NCBI GenBank assembly: GCA_964636385.1
Contig: CAZWSC010000085.1
Span: 1-18,374 of the forward strand
Direction of reading: 5' to 3'
Length of the DNA: 18,374 bases
Origin: CAZWSC01 sp964636385
Lineage (GTDB): Bacteria > Eisenbacteria > RBG-16-71-46 > CAIMUX01
The number at the start of each line of letters is the position of its first letter. Position 1 is the stretch's first letter. The translations under genes and the position numbers were made by a program. Positions 6,711 through 14,461 of the stretch are shown here, piece by piece. The notes under the pieces were generated by a model. It did no database searches. It saw nothing but the letters and a program-made list of their open reading frames with translations, and was not told where the DNA came from.

Positions 6711-9329
6711 TCAAGCCTCCCCGCCCAGAGCCTCGCTCAGAACCTTCCGGCCCGCATCCAATGCCGCTCCCTGCAGGGCCGGATCCCTCACACCAGCCAT
6801 CGCCATGTGAGGTCGCCCGCCTCCATTACCGCCGGCAGCCCGGGCGGCGGCGCGGACAACCACGTCGGCCCTCGTGCTTCCCGCCTGGACAAGGTCGTCC
6901 GTGACCACCGCCAAGAGTGTTATCTTGCCCCCGCTGCGAACCGCAAGCAAGCCGGCTCCACTGCCGATCCCGGAGCGCAGCCTGTCTCCAAGAGCACGGA
7001 CATCCGTCCCTTCGGCAACATCCAGCTTTCCGACGACCATCGCGCCCCTCTCCGTCCTGATCGCGGAAGCCAGCAGCGGCGCGAGCTCATCCGCCGGGCC
7101 GCGATTCTTCAGCTCCTGGATCTCCTTCCGCTGGCGCGATATCTCCTGCTGCAGCCCCTGGACCCTCGCGGGCAGTTCCTCACGCAGCCCGGGCAGGATT
7201 CGCTGCAGCTTCTGGAAGAGCTCCATCTGCACCCTGGCCTCACCAACCGCGCCCAGCCCCGTCACGGCCTCGATCCGACGCGTACCCGCGGCGATACCCG
7301 TTTCGGACAATATGAGGAATGCGCCGATCTGGCCTGTGCGTCCAACGTGCGTGCCGCCGCAAAGCTCGCGCGAAAACTCGCCGATCTCCACCCGCCTCAC
7401 ACGGTCACCGTACTTCTCGCCGAAAAGGGCGATGACTCCATCGCGCAGCGCATCTTCGAAACCCGACTCTCGCGTCTCCACGGGACGATCCTGGAGAATC
7501 TGCCCGTTTACGATCCGTTCGACCCCGGAGATCTCTTCTGCAGTCATCCCTTTGGGATGCGTGAAATCGAAACGCAGGCGGCCTGGCTCGACCAGGGACC
7601 CCGCCTGGGTCACATGCGTGCCGAGGACGCTGCGCAACGCCGAGTGCAGCAGGTGGGTCGCCGTGTGGTTGCGCATCGTCTGACGGCGGGGGCCCTCCTC
7701 GACCCGGGCTGATACCGGCCCTTCGGGGATTGCGCCTGCATCCACGCGAATCCGGTGACGGATCTCTTCGCCGCGCCTGACCGTGTCCAGAACACACGCC
7801 CGGAAACCGGGAGCCTCGAGCTGGCCGGTATCACCCACCTGTCCGCCCGACTCGGCGTAGAACGGTGTCTCGGCCAGAACAGCCCAGAACTCGCCCGCCG
7901 CGTCGGGGACCTGGGCATAACGCATGATGCGCGTGTTCAACTCGAGAGCCTCGTGGCCTCGAAACACGGAATTCGGACCGCCGTCCAGCGTTCTCCACTC
8001 GAGTCCGGCATCATCGCTCTTCTGATGGAACCGGGCGCCGGCGCGGGATCGCTCGCGCTGTTCCTTCATCGCCTCGTCGAAGCCGCTCCCATCGATCGCA
8101 AACCCGCGTTCCCGGGCCAGAAGCGCCGTCAGATCCGGTGGGAAGCCGTAGGTGTCGTAGAGCACGAAGATCTCGCGCCCCGGGATCATCCCGCCCGCCT
8201 GTGTCCGGTTGGCAACCTCCTCGAACCGTGTCAGCCCCTGCTCGAGGGTCGCCTGGAAGCGCTCCTCTTCCAGCTGCATTGCCATCCGAACGGAGGGAAG
8301 CGCCTCGCGGACCTCGGGGTATGCGCCCCCCATCTGCTCCGCGGTAAGATCTGCAAGCCCGGACAGGAATGGGCGGTCCAGCCCGAGGCGGTGGCCCTGG
8401 ACCGCGGCCCTGCGGAGAATGCGGCGAATGACGTATCCACGCCCCTCGTTCGACGGCAGCACCCCCTCTGTCAGGGCGAACGTGAGACCGCGGACGTGAT
8501 CTGCAATGATGTGAAAGGCTGGCCTGTCCGCACCTTCGTACGGACGCCCCGTCATCTCGGCGATCCGCAGGATGCAGGGCCGGAACAGTGACGTCTCGAA
8601 GAGCGTCCTCTTCCCTTCCAGAACCATCACCAGCCGGTCGAGCCCGATCCCTGTGTCGATCCCGCGATTGGGAAGGGGCGCGAGGGTCCTGTCCGGCTGC
8701 ATGTCGAACTGCGGGAAGACGAAGTTGCCCACCTCGATCCAGCGGTCGCAGCTGCAGCCCGGCCCGCACTCCCGACCTCCGCAGCCGAGATCCTCCCCGA
8801 GGTCGTAGTAGACTTCAGAACTCGGACCGCATGCCCCGGTCTCACCCGCAGGCCCCCAGAAGTTGTCCTTCGCGCCGAGACGGAAGATCAGCTCCGGAGC
8901 CAGGCCCACCTCCTCCCTCCAGATACCGTATGCCTCGTCGTCATCCTCGAAGACCGAGACCTTCAGCTTCTGCAGCGGGAGCTTGAAGACCCTGGTGAAA
9001 AGCTCCCAGTTCCAGAGGATCGCCTCGCGCTTGAAGTAGTCGCCGAAGGAGAAATGCCCGAGCATCTCGAAGAAGGTGAGATGCCGGGGTGTATAACCGA
9101 CCTCCTCGAGATCCGAGGCCCGTAGACACTTCTGTATGGAGACCGCGCGGCGGAACTCCAACGGTTCGGTCGAGGAGTAGTACTTCTTGAACTGAACCAT
9201 CCCCGCAGATGTGAAGAGGAGGGTCGGGTCATCCCCGGGCACGAGCGGAGCGCTCTTCACCAGCCGGTGGTCCTTCTCCTGGTAGAATCGGAGGAATTCC
9301 TCCCTTACGTATGCCGCGGTGTCTTTCAT
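6711..9329 (-). CDS. alaS: Alanyl-tRNA synthetase
   Basis: Class II synthetase of 872 residues, the standard bacterial length, charging tRNA-Ala. It carries the class II catalytic domain at the N-terminus (LFTSAGMVQFK, TFFEMLGHFSFGDYFK, the GIDTGIGLDRL motif 3). A Cys-rich insert CGGRECGPGCSC is common in AlaRS of many bacteria. The editing domain has its zinc ligands HxxxH at 555-559 and C657/H661 in CGGTH. The C-terminal DHHA1 part ends with GGRPHMAMAG. The ATG start overlaps the recX stop by 4 bases, so it is probably translated from the recA-recX message. This recA-recX-alaS order is also known from gammaproteobacteria. A tRNA-Ala with the expected G3:U70 pair lies at 18104-18176. Confidence 0.98.
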   Translation of the reverse strand: MKDTAAYVREEFLRFYQEKDHRLVKSAPLVPGDDPTLLFTSAGMVQFKKYYSSTEPLEFRRAVSIQKCLRASDLEEVGYTPRHLTFFEMLGHFSFGDYFKREAILWNWELFTRVFKLPLQKLKVSVFEDDDEAYGIWREEVGLAPELIFRLGAKDNFWGPAGETGACGPSSEVYYDLGEDLGCGGRECGPGCSCDRWIEVGNFVFPQFDMQPDRTLAPLPNRGIDTGIGLDRLVMVLEGKRTLFETSLFRPCILRIAEMTGRPYEGADRPAFHIIADHVRGLTFALTEGVLPSNEGRGYVIRRILRRAAVQGHRLGLDRPFLSGLADLTAEQMGGAYPEVREALPSVRMAMQLEEERFQATLEQGLTRFEEVANRTQAGGMIPGREIFVLYDTYGFPPDLTALLARERGFAIDGSGFDEAMKEQRERSRAGARFHQKSDDAGLEWRTLDGGPNSVFRGHEALELNTRIMRYAQVPDAAGEFWAVLAETPFYAESGGQVGDTGQLEAPGFRACVLDTVRRGEEIRHRIRVDAGAIPEGPVSARVEEGPRRQTMRNHTATHLLHSALRSVLGTHVTQAGSLVEPGRLRFDFTHPKGMTAEEISGVERIVNGQILQDRPVETRESGFEDALRDGVIALFGEKYGDRVRRVEIGEFSRELCGGTHVGRTGQIGAFLILSETGIAAGTRRIEAVTGLGAVGEARVQMELFQKLQRILPGLREELPARVQGLQQEISRQRKEIQELKNRGPADELAPLLASAIRTERGAMVVGKLDVAEGTDVRALGDRLRSGIGSGAGLLAVRSGGKITLLAVVTDDLVQAGSTRADVVVRAAARAAGGNGGGRPHMAMAGVRDPALQGAALDAGRKVLSEALGGEA

Positions 9330-9865
9330 GTGTCCTCGTACGACCCGAAGCCGTCCCTCCTGTCAGCACCTGTTCCCAGAGCCCTCTCGACCGCCCGCCC
9401 GGCAACCGAGGGGGTGAACCCCCTGCCGGCAAGGGCGCGCATCAGCACGTCGGGATCCCCGCGGGAAGCACGGGCTTTCTTCCGCGCCGCAGCTTCCGCC
9501 AGACTCTCTTCCGTCGTGTCCGCCTCGAGGTCCGCTTTCACCAACTCGATGATCTCGCGCGAGACCCCCTTCTCCGCAGCGTCCCGGACCAGGAGCCTCC
9601 ACGACCTCGGCCTGGACCGCGCCTGGCTGCGCAGGTAGGCGCTGCAGAAGCGCCTGTCGTCCAGGAACCCCGAGGCCTCAAGATCATCCAGGACACTGTC
9701 CACGACTCCGGCGTCAAAGGAGGCGCGGCGCAGTCGTGCGGCAAGTTCCTTGCGGGAGATCTCACGCCGGGCCAATACGCGCAGCGCCCGGGAGCGCGCC
9801 CGGGCGTGCGGATTCTCGTCGTCTCCCCCCGGGGGGGGGCTTTGACCAGGCCGGATCTCAGGCAC
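9326..9865 (-). CDS. recX: RecX regulatory protein
   Basis: Cytoplasmic modulator that binds RecA filaments and limits their extension. The 179-residue product contains the three-helix repeats of RecX: RALRVLARREISRKELAARL, then VVDSVLDDLEASGFLDDRRF with CSAYLRSQARSRPRS, and a C-terminal GRGFTPSVAGRAVERAL. The likely start is GTG 9863-9865, overlapping the recA stop by 8 bases. No ATG occurs nearby, so the start is inferred. The open frame runs much further upstream through recA, but that stretch is a GC-rich shadow. Codons 9-14 are a C9G6 homopolymer run (9825-9839), an error- and slippage-prone site. The position between recA and alaS supports the assignment strongly. Confidence 0.88.
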   Translation of the reverse strand: MPEIRPGQSPPPGGDDENPHARARSRALRVLARREISRKELAARLRRASFDAGVVDSVLDDLEASGFLDDRRFCSAYLRSQARSRPRSWRLLVRDAAEKGVSREIIELVKADLEADTTEESLAEAAARKKARASRGDPDVLMRALAGRGFTPSVAGRAVERALGTGADRRDGFGSYEDT

Positions 9866-11132
9866 GGCCGCCGGCGCCGGTACGCCGATCGCGCTGACCT
9901 GCGGCTCTGTCCCGAACCTTCGCCACCTCGGGAGCCGGCTTAGTGCCCGTGGCAGCCGGCCCCTTCCCGCCTGCCGGAGGATCCCCCTTGCCTGCGGGTG
10001 CGGCTGTCCCGGTCGAAGCCTTCGCGTCCAGGACAGCGGCTGCACCGGCAGCAGAGTCCGGCTGGTCCTTCCCGTTCCCCCTTGCCTCATCGGCGGGAAG
10101 CAGTCCGGACGCCACCCGGATCTCGTGCTCAAGGCGCGCCGCCATCTCCTTGTTCTCGCGCAGGGTCTGGCGTGCCTGCTCGCGCCCCTGACCCAGCCGC
10201 TCCGTACCGTATGAGAGCCAGGAGCCGCTCTTCTCCAGCAGCCCCGTCTCGAGACCAAGGTCGATGAGCTCGCCGGTCCTGGAGATCCCCTCGTCGAACA
10301 CGATGTCGAACTCCGCCGACTTGAAGGGTGCGGCCACCTTGTTCTTCACCACCCGGACGCGTGTGCGGTTGCCGATGACCTCGTCCCCCTGCTTGATGCT
10401 GCCGATCCTGCGTATGTCGAGCCTGAGCGAGGAGTAGAACTTCAGCGCGTTTCCGCCTGTGGTCGTCTCGGGATTGCCGAACATCACGCCGATCTTCATC
10501 CGGATCTGGTTGATGAAGACGACTATGGTCTTCGAGCGGCTGATCGAGCCGGTCAGCTTGCGCAGGGCCTGCGACATCAGGCGCGCCTGCAGGCCGACAT
10601 GCGCGTCCCCCATGTCCCCCTCGATCTCTGACCTGGGTACGAGTGCCGCGACCGAATCGATCACCACGATGTCCACGGCGCCGCTGCGCACCAGCTGGTC
10701 GGCGATTTCGAGGGCATCCTCACCGGTGTCGGGCTGGGACACGTACAGGTTCTCCGTGTCGACCCCGAGCAGCCTGGCGTATGACGGCTGCAGCGCGTGC
10801 TCCGCGTCGATGAAGACGGCCGTGCCGCCTGCGCGCTGCACAGATGCGATCATGCCGAGGGTAAGGGTGGTCTTGCCCGACGACTCCGGGCCGAAAACCT
10901 CGATGACCCGCCCACGCGGAATCCCGCCGACACCGAGGGCCAGATCCAGTCCGAGAGATCCTGAGGAGACCACCTCCGTGTGATGAACCCTCCCGGTACT
11001 GTCCCCCAGGCGGATGATGCTCCCCTTGCCGACCTGCTTGTCGATCTGCGAAATGGTCAGGGCCAGGGCCTTGTCACGCTCTTTCCTGTCCCTGTCGCCT
11101 TCCGCCGATCCCTTCGTGGTTGTCTCGCTCAT
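9858..11132 (-). CDS. recA: Recombinase RecA
   Basis: ATP-dependent strand-exchange protein and SOS co-protease. The 424-residue protein starts at ATG 11130-11132, seven bases after GGGAGAG. A longer frame from 11171 has no support. Motifs are Walker A GPESSGKT (81-88), FIDAEHAL (108-114), Walker B VVIDS (156-160), the L1 region, and L2 NQIRMKIGVMFGNPETTTGG (208-227). The core ends near residue 350. A 75-residue tail rich in Ala, Gly, Pro, Lys and Arg follows and ends basic, unlike the short acidic tail of E. coli RecA. It lies 171 bases after thpR and overlaps recX. I found no convincing LexA box upstream, so SOS control is unproven. Confidence 0.98.
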   Translation of the reverse strand: MSETTTKGSAEGDRDRKERDKALALTISQIDKQVGKGSIIRLGDSTGRVHHTEVVSSGSLGLDLALGVGGIPRGRVIEVFGPESSGKTTLTLGMIASVQRAGGTAVFIDAEHALQPSYARLLGVDTENLYVSQPDTGEDALEIADQLVRSGAVDIVVIDSVAALVPRSEIEGDMGDAHVGLQARLMSQALRKLTGSISRSKTIVVFINQIRMKIGVMFGNPETTTGGNALKFYSSLRLDIRRIGSIKQGDEVIGNRTRVRVVKNKVAAPFKSAEFDIVFDEGISRTGELIDLGLETGLLEKSGSWLSYGTERLGQGREQARQTLRENKEMAARLEHEIRVASGLLPADEARGNGKDQPDSAAGAAAVLDAKASTGTAAPAGKGDPPAGGKGPAATGTKPAPEVAKVRDRAAGQRDRRTGAGGRA

Positions 11133-11265
11133 GATGCTCTCCCTGGTCACGGCTTCCCCCGGATCCGGCATGCTGCCCTGGATCCTGAGTGATAGCCGGT
11201 CTGGTCGTGTTTGCTTTCTGGCAGCCGGCAGTCCCGGCCGGTGTCGCGCCGCGGCATCTCCGGAA

Positions 11266-11300
11266 GGGGCAGCCGCTGCCGGCGCTGCCGGCGGCTCCCC
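11266..11300 (-). other. GC-rich hairpin between thpR and recA
   Basis: GGGGAGCCGC (11300-11291) pairs with GCGGCTGCCCC (11276-11266), ten pairs with one bulged G. A nested CGGC/GCCG stem lies in the loop. It begins just after the thpR stop. Only TTCC follows, so it is a weak terminator candidate at best. It may also attenuate or stabilise the recA leader. The rest of the 171-base gap shows nothing clear beyond the recA ribosome site. Confidence 0.4.
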
Positions 11301-11303
11301 TGA

Positions 11304-11879
11304 TCACGGCGAAGCCGAGGCCGTCCGCAGGGGTGTGTACCGCGGGCCCTGTGGCCTCAGCTCGCTTTCCATGAGCGCAATGCGGGAGATGTTAGAGTCC
11401 CCCGCGGCCCATGTCAAACCGGCGGTCCAGTCCCGCGGAACCCGCACCGAAACCCCGCGCCTGACTCGCCCGACAGTCAGATGACTCTTCCACGGCTTGT
11501 CCGGCCTGCCGAAGCCCGCCTTGCGAAGTGCGAGATCCACGGAACCGGCCAGGACGGCCAGACCATCCTCCTCACTGCTGACCCCGATCCATAGCGTCTG
11601 CGGCCGTGAGGGGGATGGGAACGCCGAGACCGTCTCTATCCGCACCGGAACCGCCTCGAATTTCCCGTCAAGCTCCCCCACCACGCGCATTGCCCTGTCC
11701 AGGCCCTTGCGGTCGAGATCGCCGAAGAACCGGACAGTGATATGGAAGTTCCCGGGTTCAACCCACTTCACCGAGCCTGGATCGAACAGCTCCCGCATCT
11801 GTCGCCGGACATCCGCCGCGGCATCCAGAATGGGCTGCTCCAGCAGAAAGGCCAGAAAGGCGCGGGTGCGTTCACCCAT
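11304..11879 (-). CDS. thpR: RNA 2',3'-cyclic phosphodiesterase (2'-5' RNA ligase family)
   Basis: Two-H phosphoesterase family enzyme that opens 2',3'-cyclic phosphates and can join 2'-5' RNA ends in vitro. The biological target is unclear. The 191-residue protein has both signature motifs, HITV at H46-T48 in GNFHITVRFFGD and HLTV at H133-T135 in KSHLTVGRV. It ends with the family pattern LMESELRPQGPRYTPL. Start ATG 11877-11879 overlaps the cinA stop by 8 bases. The longer open frame upstream to 12158 runs through cinA and is a shadow. Its position between cinA and recA is conserved in many bacteria. Confidence 0.95.
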   Translation of the reverse strand: MGERTRAFLAFLLEQPILDAAADVRRQMRELFDPGSVKWVEPGNFHITVRFFGDLDRKGLDRAMRVVGELDGKFEAVPVRIETVSAFPSPSRPQTLWIGVSSEEDGLAVLAGSVDLALRKAGFGRPDKPWKSHLTVGRVRRGVSVRVPRDWTAGLTWAAGDSNISRIALMESELRPQGPRYTPLRTASASP

Positions 11880-13182
11880 GGCCCGGCACCTCCTCTTCGC
11901 AATCTCCCGGCGGTGGCCGGTCCCCCGTGGGAAACGCATCCTCCAGCGGGATGTGCTGCAGAGCACAGTAGAGAACCCAGAGAGCCGTGCCCACACACTG
12001 CCCGGTCGCCGTCTCGCGCGATCTCCCGGATACCAGGCGCAGCACGTGGGCCTCCCCCTGTGACGTGGACACGCCCACGTAAAGCTGGCCGACCGGCTTC
12101 TCCGGACTCCCGCCCGTGGGGCCGGCGATCCCCGTGGTCGAGACCGCGACATCGGCACCCATCCTGCGGCGCGCCCCGAGAGCCATCGCCTCTGCCGTCT
12201 GCCAGCTCACCGCGCCGTGTCCGGCGAGCACGCCCCTGCCCACACCAAGGAGATCGTGCTTCACCTCGTTGTCATATGCGACCACTCCGCCGAGGAAGTA
12301 GCGCGAGCTGCCGGGGACGCGGGTCAGAGCCGCCCCCACTCCGCCGCCGGTCACAGACTCGGCAACAGAGACCTTAAGACCGCGGTGCACCAGCAGTCTG
12401 CCGATCGCCTCCTCAAGGGGTGTGTCGTCGGTTCCGAAAACCCGTGCGCCCAGCATCCGGCGGATCAGAGACACCCAGGCGTCGAACTCCTGCCGCGTCA
12501 CCCGTGCACCAGCGCCGCGGGCAAGCCGCAGGTCGACCCCGTGCCTGTTGGGCAGAAATGCGACATCCAGACCCGGGGGATGACCCGTACCGATCCACTC
12601 GGCCAGTACCGATTCCGGCACACCACCCGTTCGAAGGACCTGCTGCCAACCGCCGACGCCCGAAAGACGCTGCTCCAGTAGTGGAAGCACGAACTGTTCC
12701 ATTTGTGCGCACATTTCCTCGGGAACGCCCGGAAGGGCAACAATCAGCTTCCCGGCATCGGTGGAGAACAGAAGCCCGGGCGCCAGTCCGACAGGGTTCG
12801 GGATCAGCTGCGCTCCCTGCGGGATCAGCGCCATCCCCTGGGCGGACAGCGGCGCTTCACGGCCGCGGCACCTGTACAACTCCTCCACTTCGCGGAGTGT
12901 CTCCTCGCGCAGGATCAGGCGGCGGTGCAGGACCTGGGAGAGGACCCGGCGGGTGATGTCGTCCGGAGTGCCGCCGAGGCCTCCGGTCATGATCACAGTG
13001 TCGGCCCGGGCGATCGCAGCGGCCAGAGCTTCGGTCAGGAGTTCGCGGGTGTCCGGGACAGTGGTGTGCCACAGCGGAGGCGCGCCAAGCTCCGTCAACC
13101 GGCGCGCAAGGAAGCGGAAGTTGCCGTCCTCGGTCCGGCCGGAGAGGATCTCCCCCCCGATGGTCAGGATCTCGATCTTCAA
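11872..13182 (-). CDS. cinA: CinA-like NMN amidohydrolase / nucleotide-processing protein
   Basis: Two-domain protein linked to pyridine nucleotide salvage and often to competence. Residues 1-170 are the MoaB-like COG1058 domain (ILTIGGEIL, MTGGLGGTPDD). Residues about 255-436 are the PncC NMN deamidase domain (SVAESVTGGGVGAALTRVPG, STTGIAGPTGGSPEKPVGQL). The start is TTG at 13180-13182, with GGGAGG 8 bases before it and LKIEILTIG matching the family N-terminus. The ATG at 13230 would place that ribosome site inside the gene. Two family positions differ: AESVTGG replaces AESCTGG, and TGGLGG replaces TGGLGP. The catalytic Ser of AES is kept. It couples to thpR by an 8-base overlap. Confidence 0.94.
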   Translation of the reverse strand: MKIEILTIGGEILSGRTEDGNFRFLARRLTELGAPPLWHTTVPDTRELLTEALAAAIARADTVIMTGGLGGTPDDITRRVLSQVLHRRLILREETLREVEELYRCRGREAPLSAQGMALIPQGAQLIPNPVGLAPGLLFSTDAGKLIVALPGVPEEMCAQMEQFVLPLLEQRLSGVGGWQQVLRTGGVPESVLAEWIGTGHPPGLDVAFLPNRHGVDLRLARGAGARVTRQEFDAWVSLIRRMLGARVFGTDDTPLEEAIGRLLVHRGLKVSVAESVTGGGVGAALTRVPGSSRYFLGGVVAYDNEVKHDLLGVGRGVLAGHGAVSWQTAEAMALGARRRMGADVAVSTTGIAGPTGGSPEKPVGQLYVGVSTSQGEAHVLRLVSGRSRETATGQCVGTALWVLYCALQHIPLEDAFPTGDRPPPGDCEEEVPGHG

Positions 13183-13190
13183 GTGGACCG

Positions 13191-13196
13191 CCTCCC
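13191..13196 (-). promoter_or_regulatory. Ribosome-binding site fixing the TTG start of cinA
   Basis: GGGAGG on the minus strand ends 8 bases before TTG 13182. With the family-matching N-terminus, it supports a TTG start over the upstream ATG at 13230. Confidence 0.65.
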
Positions 13197-13225
13197 GTTG
13201 TGAACCCCCCCGCCGGCGCCCGGGG

Positions 13226-13231
13226 ATCATA
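13226..13231 (-). promoter_or_regulatory. Candidate -10 element upstream of cinA
   Basis: TATGAT preceded by TG lies in the 83-base gap between pgpA and cinA, about 44 bases before the cinA start. No good -35 is seen at 16-18 bases upstream. It could drive cinA-thpR and possibly recA onward. Weak support only. Confidence 0.25.
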
Positions 13232-13265
13232 CACCGTGGCGGTACCCTGATGCTGCCGTGTCACT

Positions 13266-13745
13266 CTATACACCCAGCAGCGCGGGCCAGGCGCGCGCGG
13301 CGATCTGCAGCAGCAGATTGCCGTAGATCCCGGCCATGACGTCGTCCGCCATCACGCCATAGCCTCCCCTGAGGGACTGAAACTGGTATGCAGGCGGCGG
13401 CTTCACGACATCCAGAATCCGGAAGAGGAAGAAGCCGATGAGCGCTACTCTGAGCGGATCTCCCGGAACGAAGGCGACCGTGATCCAGGCCCCGAGCACC
13501 TCGTCGATCACGATCGGCCTCCCGTCGTGTCCGTAGATCGACTCGGCCCGCTGTGAAAGCCAGGTCCCCCCGACAGCAAGCACACCGAGCACGATCACGT
13601 ATGCCCACGCAGGGACCGGGCCGCTCCACGTGGAGATCGCCCACCAGATCAGGAGCGCAGCGGCAGAGCCTGCGGTCGCCGGCGCGATGGGAGCGTATCC
13701 CGTGTACAAGAAGGTGGCGCCGAGCTTAATAAGAAAGCGGTTCAT
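13266..13745 (-). CDS. pgpA: Phosphatidylglycerophosphatase A
   Basis: Membrane phosphatase that converts phosphatidylglycerol phosphate to phosphatidylglycerol. The 159-residue protein shows the PgpA residues DE at 81-82 in IVIDEVLG, FRILDVVKP (108-116) and GVMADDVMAG (130-139), plus three or four hydrophobic helices. The start ATG 13743-13745 follows AAGGGAAGG. An ATG at 13769 would add eight residues with no ribosome site. It lies 83 bases upstream of cinA. The pgpA-cinA order is common in bacteria. The MglA-type gene ends 44 bases upstream, so it could be cotranscribed with the roadblock-MglA pair. Confidence 0.95.
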   Translation of the reverse strand: MNRFLIKLGATFLYTGYAPIAPATAGSAAALLIWWAISTWSGPVPAWAYVIVLGVLAVGGTWLSQRAESIYGHDGRPIVIDEVLGAWITVAFVPGDPLRVALIGFFLFRILDVVKPPPAYQFQSLRGGYGVMADDVMAGIYGNLLLQIAARAWPALLGV

Positions 13746-13789
13746 GAACCTTCCCTTCATATACGGCATGGCTGCAGCTGTTCTTCGTG

Positions 13790-14452
13790 TCAGGCCATGG
13801 CCTGCCCTGCCTGTGCTCCTGCGGATGGCCCGCCCTGTGCACGGGCAGGATGCCCGCGGAGCCTCGCCAGGGAAAGTCCTGCGATCAGCTTCAGTGTGTC
13901 AAGAACGCCTGTCCCCTCCACGGCCACGGTGCTGAGACGAGGTGCGGTCTCGTCCGCCCGCGCCAGCACGGCCTCGAGCAGGGCGGGCTCCATTCTCTCC
14001 GGATGATCCTGCTTGTTGAACTGGATCACCATCGGGACAGAGCGCCACGGTCGCCCCATCTGCTCCAGCGCACTGCGCAGTTCCAGCAGGCTCTCGAGAC
14101 TCGCGCGCAGCCTGCGGCGGCGGGAATCCCACACTAAGACGATTCCGCCGGCACCCTGCAGGACGAGCCTTCTCGTGCGCGTGAACCGCGGCTGCCCCGG
14201 AACGGTGTACAACCTCAGCCGGATCCTGGAGCCCTCCTGCGGAGCCAGCTCCAGGGGCAGGCAGTCGAAGTAGATCGTGCGCTCGCCCGGCGAGTCCAGG
14301 GTGATCAGCCTGCCCTTAAGGTCGGGCCGAAGGCGCCCGTGAAGAAAGACCAGGTTGGTCGTCTTCCCGCTTCTGCCCGGCCCCCAGTAGACCAGCTTGA
14401 GAGTCCGGCAGGGCGGGTCGGGCTGCACATCGCGTGTGTCGGGCGGAGACAT
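13790..14452 (-). CDS. MglA-family small Ras-like GTPase
   Basis: Cytoplasmic GTPase of the bacterial MglA group, which sets the polarity of motility or pilus machines when GTP-bound. The 220-residue protein has P-loop GPGRSGKTTN (24-33), the MglA switch TVPGQ (83-87) in place of DxxGQ, RRLVLQGAGGIVLVWDS (94-110) and the base-specificity motif FNKQD (145-149). The C-terminal 25 residues are an Ala/Gly/Gln-rich extension beyond the GTPase fold. Start ATG 14450-14452 has GAGG seven bases upstream. The gene lies 9 bases after the roadblock gene, the usual GTPase/GAP pairing. No motility genes are visible here, so the machine it controls is unknown. Gene naming as mglA would be by family only. 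Confidence 0.9.
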   Translation of the reverse strand: MSPPDTRDVQPDPPCRTLKLVYWGPGRSGKTTNLVFLHGRLRPDLKGRLITLDSPGERTIYFDCLPLELAPQEGSRIRLRLYTVPGQPRFTRTRRLVLQGAGGIVLVWDSRRRRLRASLESLLELRSALEQMGRPWRSVPMVIQFNKQDHPERMEPALLEAVLARADETAPRLSTVAVEGTGVLDTLKLIAGLSLARLRGHPARAQGGPSAGAQAGQAMA

Positions 14453-14461
14453 GACGGAGCC

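Noticed and set aside
9866..10258. N-terminal extension of recX
   Set aside because: This part of the frame overlies recA in another frame and looks like Arg/Pro-rich shadow sequence. RecX similarity begins only after the recA stop.
11133..11303. LexA box and promoter before recA
   Set aside because: Only loose half-site resemblance (AAACACGACC) and a TATCAC box without a -35 partner. Neither is good enough to annotate.
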